Part shown: positions 60,217 to 64,000 of the stretch, one piece after another
How the letters are laid out: every line of letters begins with the position of its first letter
Numbering within the stretch: the stretch's first letter is position 1
Origin: Cutibacterium equinum
GTDB taxonomy: Bacteria > Actinomycetota > Actinomycetes > Propionibacteriales > Propionibacteriaceae
Reading direction: 5' to 3'
Length of the DNA stretch: 64,000 nt
NCBI RefSeq assembly: GCF_028021195.1
Contig: NZ_CP115668.1
Location: 2,294,001 to 2,358,000, forward strand
Notes under the pieces: model-generated
What the model was told of the DNA's origin: nothing
What the model saw: the letters and a program-made list of their open reading frames with translations, nothing else
Database searches by the model: none
Translations under genes and position numbers: made by a program

Positions 60217-61515
60217 TCAGCGAACCGAAGGGCGCAACCTGTTCCTCACCTGGGGATCAAGAATCTCGGCGGGGGCTCGGTTGGCGCGCACCAGCCGAGC
60301 CATGGCAACGAGATCGGGACGGATCGACGAGTAGAAATGGAAATACCCAGGGCACAGGTAATTTTGACCTTCGTCACCATCATCCGAGGTCATGAAACGA
60401 TCCTTGGGGCATCCACCCTGGCACATTCTCAAATGCGGACACTTACGACATTGCTGGGTCAGATGAAGATTCTTCTTCTTGGAGAATTCCCGCATCGTGT
60501 CCGTCGACACCAGCTCCGCGAAGGACGCCTCTCGAATGGACCCGAGCCGCCAATCAGGCTCAACCCAGTGATCGCACGCATAAACGTCACCATTGAATTC
60601 CATGGCTACGTTGTTGCCGCATTGCGGGGCATGAACGCACACCGGGTGAATGCCGAACATGGCCGACAGCGCGGCGTCGAGATCCTGAATGAAGACCGTT
60701 CCGACGTCATGCTGGACCCATTCCTCGAAGATCTCGGTGAGGAACTGGCCGTAAGCCATCGGATCGACGCTGCGGGACGTCACCGCAGCACCGGCCTGGC
60801 GATAGAGCAGCCGCTGCCCCGACGCGGTCCGCCATCCTGCCTCAGCCACCGGAAGATCCTCGTCGTTCACCCTCTCGACGATGGGTATGAACTGAAGGTA
60901 CTGCGCCCCCAAGTCATCGCGGAAATGCCGATACACCTCGAGACCCGAATGCTGATTGGCAGCATTGACGGTGCACAAGATATTGGTCCGGACTCCCGCT
61001 TTCTGCAAAAGACGGTATCCGCGCACGACCATGTCATACGTGCCACGTCCACCGCGGTTCTTACGATACGCATCATGGAGGTGGGCCGGGCCATCAATGG
61101 ACACACCGACGAGGAAATCCTGCTCAGCCAGAAACTTCGCCCACTCGTCATCGAGGAGCGTGGCATTCGTCTGAATGGCGTGGGTCACATTCTGACGCGG
61201 TCGTCGATACTCGTCGGCAAGTTCGACAACCCTCCGGAAGAAGGGCAGCCCCCTCATCGTCGGCTCGCCACCCTGCCACAGCATCGTGACCTCGCCGTCG
61301 TCGCTGGCAGCCAAGAACTCCGCGACATAGTCACGCAAGGTGTCGTCGTCCATCCGCTGACGGGGCGCGTCATAGAGCAGTTCCTTCGACAGGAAGAAGC
61401 AGTACTCACAGTCCAGATTGCATGCTGCACCTGTCGGTTTTGCCACCACTGACAACGGCAGACGTTGACGTACAAGGGGCGTGGAGGGCCTCTCATCTGA
61501 TGCGTGGGATGTCAT
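60217..61515 (-). CDS. Anaerobic sulfatase-maturating enzyme (radical SAM, SPASM)
   Basis: A 432-residue radical SAM enzyme that converts the active-site Cys of sulfatases to formylglycine without oxygen. CNLDCEYCFFLSKE is the CxxxCxxC cluster motif. WQGGEPTMRGLPFF and VGVSIDGPAHLHD are maturase-specific segments. The C-terminal SPASM part holds CVHAPQCG, YACDHWVEPDWRLG, CRKCPHLRMCQGGCPKDRF and a last Cys in LCPGYFHFY for two auxiliary clusters. The ATG at 61515 follows GGAAGGA; the longer frame from 61581 is not supported. Its target is surely the sulfatase nearby. Confidence 0.94.
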   Translation of the reverse strand: MTSHASDERPSTPLVRQRLPLSVVAKPTGAACNLDCEYCFFLSKELLYDAPRQRMDDDTLRDYVAEFLAASDDGEVTMLWQGGEPTMRGLPFFRRVVELADEYRRPRQNVTHAIQTNATLLDDEWAKFLAEQDFLVGVSIDGPAHLHDAYRKNRGGRGTYDMVVRGYRLLQKAGVRTNILCTVNAANQHSGLEVYRHFRDDLGAQYLQFIPIVERVNDEDLPVAEAGWRTASGQRLLYRQAGAAVTSRSVDPMAYGQFLTEIFEEWVQHDVGTVFIQDLDAALSAMFGIHPVCVHAPQCGNNVAMEFNGDVYACDHWVEPDWRLGSIREASFAELVSTDTMREFSKKKNLHLTQQCRKCPHLRMCQGGCPKDRFMTSDDGDEGQNYLCPGYFHFYSSIRPDLVAMARLVRANRAPAEILDPQVRNRLRPSVR

Positions 61516-61608
61516 TGTTCCTTCCGTTGTCGTTTCCCGCCCATCAATGTGGGACGGGGGCAGAAATCCCGCCAGCCGCACCGATGGGCCACGCGGGTTG
61601 CGAAGAAA

Positions 61609-63543
61609 TCAGCCCTTCGAGCCTCCCTTACCTGCCTTACGACGTATCGCGATCTTGGTGTACATCTCCTCGACAACCTCGGTGAATCTCTTCTCCACCT
61701 CGCGGCGTCGCACCTTGAGGGTCGGTGTGAGCAGGCCGTTGTCCATCGTGAACTCGTCCCACAGCACCCGCATGTCACGAATCTGCTCCTGGTGAGGCAG
61801 CTTCTCGGTGATATCGGCAACACGGCGTCGAATCTCCTCGGCCAGCTCCTCAGAGCGCAACATCTCCGGGCCAGTCATCGACGAGATGTGCAGCCTCTCG
61901 GCAATCTCCTCCACCTGAGGCAAGGAGGGCTTGACGAGCAGGGTCAGACAAGGTCGATTGTCGCCCAGCAGCACCGCATGTTCGAAGAGAGGATCCTTCA
62001 TGAGGGAGTTCTCGATGGGCTGCGGAGAAATGTTCTTGCCATTGAGGGTGACGATGATGTCCTTGAGCCGATCGGTGATGACGAGGAAGCCGTCGTCATC
62101 GATGTATCCGATGTCACCGGTGTGAAGCCACCCGTCCTCAATCGCCGCCGCAGTATCCTGGGGGGCCTTCCAGTACCCCTTCATGATGTTCGGACCACGG
62201 TAGAGGATCTCCCCTTCATCAGTGGTCGACATCTGGCTGCCCACCAGCGGTTTACCGGCGGTGCCGAACTTGCACCCGCCTGGGGAGTTGAAGCTCACCA
62301 GCGGGGACGCCTCCGTCAGCCCGTAGCCCTGGCACACCAGCAGACCGCATGCGGCGAAGAACTCCTCGACTTCCTTGCGCAGGGGAGCACCACCAGCCGC
62401 CAGCACCGTCTTGGGGCCTCCGACAGCGTCACGAATGGCTTTCAGGACGAGACGATCGGCCACCTTGTGTCGTGCTTCCAGGCCGATGCTGGGACGACGC
62501 CCCTCTTGCTGGGTCTGCCACCACTGGCGTCCAACCTCGATCGACCATTCGAAGATCTTGAGCTTGGCGGCGGAGTCAGCGACCTTCTCCCGCGCCACCT
62601 TCATGACCTGCTCGTACAGTTTCGGCACCGAGACGAACAGGGTCGGCCGGACGTCGACCAACATCTGCGAGATGGTTTTGGGGTTGGACACGAAGGTGTT
62701 GAGGCACCCGTGCCGGATGACCACCATCGACCAGCCCCACTCCAGGGCGTGGGACAGCGGCAGGAAACTCAGGGAGTGGTCAGCCGGGGAGAAGTCGAAG
62801 AAGGCGTCAAGGGCCTGCAACTCAGCCAGGGCCGCGCGGTGGCTGATCATGACTCCCTTGGGCTGCCCGGTGGTCCCCGAGGTGTATATGAGCGCGGCGA
62901 CGTCGTCAGCACACGATTGCCCCATGCGCTCCTCGACGACGGGCTGAGCCTCCTCACTGATCCCAGCCTGACGCACCTGCTCCAGTGAGAGCACCGTCAA
63001 ACCGTCATGATCACCAACGAGATCGGCCGGGTTGATCAGCACGACCGTCTCCAGGCAGGGCATCTGGTCGCGCGCCTCGAGAATGCGGTCGAGCTCCTTG
63101 GGGCCAGCGGTGACGATGGCCCGAACCCCGGCATCAGTGACGATGTGGACGATCTGGTCGGGGGTCGACGTCGGGTAGATGGGCACCGGAACGGCACCGA
63201 TCGTCATGCCAGCCAGATCAGCCTCAATCCACTCCGGGCAGTTGCCAGCGAACAGGGAGATACGGTCGCCGCGCTGCAGGCCGTCCTCGGTCACCACCCC
63301 TGGGGTGACGAATGCCCGCGCCAAACCAGCGACGCGACGGCCCGTCTCCGCATAGGTGCGAATGATCCACTGATCATCCTGACGAACTCGGGTCGCGGGA
63401 CGAAAACCATGATTCGCAACCGTGTCACGAAACATGTGGGCGAGGTGATTCTCGACGAGATTCTCCCCCGGTATCGGTTGGCCGAGAAGTTCCCCGGCTG
63501 GGTCGAGTCCAGCCTTGTGAGACTGACGCGTGCTCGATGTCAT
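61609..63543 (-). CDS. Long-chain fatty acid-CoA ligase
   Basis: A 644-residue AMP-forming acyl-CoA synthetase. The ATP motif is LIYTSGTTGQPKGVMIS near residue 205. GYGLTEASPLVSFNSP, HTGDIGYIDDDGFLVITDR and LKDIIVTLNGKNISPQPIEN (hinge and catalytic Lys area) follow in order. The length and motif spacing fit the FadD15 type. It activates fatty acids for lipid synthesis or breakdown. The ATG at 63543 follows GAGGGGG; the frame is open to 63846, but that part has no family match. A separate unit from the sulfatase genes, 93 bp away. Confidence 0.92.
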   Translation of the reverse strand: MTSSTRQSHKAGLDPAGELLGQPIPGENLVENHLAHMFRDTVANHGFRPATRVRQDDQWIIRTYAETGRRVAGLARAFVTPGVVTEDGLQRGDRISLFAGNCPEWIEADLAGMTIGAVPVPIYPTSTPDQIVHIVTDAGVRAIVTAGPKELDRILEARDQMPCLETVVLINPADLVGDHDGLTVLSLEQVRQAGISEEAQPVVEERMGQSCADDVAALIYTSGTTGQPKGVMISHRAALAELQALDAFFDFSPADHSLSFLPLSHALEWGWSMVVIRHGCLNTFVSNPKTISQMLVDVRPTLFVSVPKLYEQVMKVAREKVADSAAKLKIFEWSIEVGRQWWQTQQEGRRPSIGLEARHKVADRLVLKAIRDAVGGPKTVLAAGGAPLRKEVEEFFAACGLLVCQGYGLTEASPLVSFNSPGGCKFGTAGKPLVGSQMSTTDEGEILYRGPNIMKGYWKAPQDTAAAIEDGWLHTGDIGYIDDDGFLVITDRLKDIIVTLNGKNISPQPIENSLMKDPLFEHAVLLGDNRPCLTLLVKPSLPQVEEIAERLHISSMTGPEMLRSEELAEEIRRRVADITEKLPHQEQIRDMRVLWDEFTMDNGLLTPTLKVRRREVEKRFTEVVEEMYTKIAIRRKAGKGGSKG

Positions 63544-63616
63544 ACCCGTTCCCCCTCGCCGGTGCACACCTGACACTTCATCGTAATGTTCCCTGACCGT
63601 CCAACACAGACTGTCC

Positions 63617-64000
63617 TCACAAGTGCTCACGCAGCCAGGCGATATCGCGCGCCTGCCCCTGACCATCCCCTGGCGTCTCGACGACGACCGGGGCCTGCGC
63701 AGCACGGATGACGTCGACCAGCGTGTCGGCGTCGCACTCCCCCTCACCCAGGTTGGCGTGGCGATCCCGCCCCGAACCAGCCGGCCCTTGGGAGTCATTG
63801 GCGTGCACGAGGTCGATCCGACCCGTGATTCCACGCACGTCGTCAACCAAGCTCGTCATGTCAAGACCCGCCGCGAAGGCGTGACAGGTGTCCAGACAGA
63901 ACCCGACATTCTCATGACCCGAGGCAGCACCGATGGCCTGCCACGTTCCTGACAGCCTCTCCAGGAAGCGGGCCATCGCGTTGTCCCCACCGGCAGTGTT
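63617..64000 (-). CDS. nfo: Endonuclease IV (deoxyribonuclease IV), 3' part
   Basis: The last 128 codons of an AP endonuclease family 2 protein; the gene starts beyond the window end. NTAGGDNAMARF, NVGFCLDTCHAFAAG (metal ligands), DLVHANDSQGPAGSGRDRHANLGEG and VVVETPGDG are the family's three zinc-binding signatures, and all are intact. It repairs abasic sites. The stop is 70 bp from the ligase start on the same strand. Confidence 0.93.
   Translation of the reverse strand, partial: NTAGGDNAMARFLERLSGTWQAIGAASGHENVGFCLDTCHAFAAGLDMTSLVDDVRGITGRIDLVHANDSQGPAGSGRDRHANLGEGECDADTLVDVIRAAQAPVVVETPGDGQGQARDIAWLREHL

Overview
This 64 kb window is chromosomal DNA from a high-GC Gram-positive bacterium of the Propionibacteriaceae. 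A skin-type Cutibacterium is the best guess (C. avidum or C. granulosum rather than C. acnes, because GC looks a little high). The evidence is a WhiB regulator, mycothiol-era actinobacterial gene orders (pheA-serS neighbourhood, rpsF-ssb-rpsR-rplI), LPXTG-anchored surface proteins, GTG starts and strong third-position GC. The species call is inference; no rRNA gene is present.

Layout. 0-6 kb: the end of an LPNTG-anchored Ig-like surface protein, a YbaK-type editing protein, a GH13 glucan-branching-like enzyme, a class I amidotransferase coupled to a glycerophosphodiesterase, and tRNA-Arg(ACG) and tRNA-Ser(GCT). 6-14 kb: an LCP cell-wall ligase, then a galactose block (galK and a LacI regulator, divergent from a sodium/solute symporter with a small membrane partner) and tRNA-Ser(TGA) followed by an array of eight 23-bp tandem repeats. 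14-24 kb: a two-gene cassette (lipoprotein plus exported protein) present twice in inverted orientation, bracketing qor, argG, a DUF4282 protein, an MFS exporter and a DUF559 protein. 24-30 kb: an IS481 relic, a MocR regulator divergent from a UPF0261 / TIM-barrel pair (the two halves of plant Tm-1), and a CPA1 antiporter. 30-37.6 kb: a WhiB protein with an added HTH, a HAD phosphatase, DUF4921-serS, a PRC-barrel/DUF2382 stress protein, a decayed pheA and aat. 37.6-44.3 kb: metal metabolism, with an ABC-3 metal importer behind a DtxR-like box, a siderophore-interacting reductase and a ferritin, plus uppP. 44.4-54.6 kb: a 2H phosphoesterase, an MHS transporter, the ribosomal rpsF operon and a 1811-residue LPSTG-anchored subtilase. 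54.6-64 kb: a rhodanese, a sulfatase island (ROK regulator, sulfatase, sugar porter, anaerobic sulfatase maturase), a long-chain acyl-CoA synthetase and the 3' part of endonuclease IV.

The most unusual elements are five. (1) The inverted cassette pair has near-identical ends and a divergent core, could invert a 6.5 kb segment carrying argG, and keeps a scar of the qor gene that shows which copy is the parent. (2) The ROK regulator of the sulfatase island is broken by a 61-bp segment between perfect 29-bp direct repeats, so loss of one repeat unit would restore it. (3) pheA is decayed, with at least three lesions still readable. (4) The split Tm-1 operon has an 11-bp perfect inverted repeat in its control region. 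(5) Several intergenic tandem arrays and palindromes lie next to regulators. No prophage, CRISPR array or recognisable defence island was seen.
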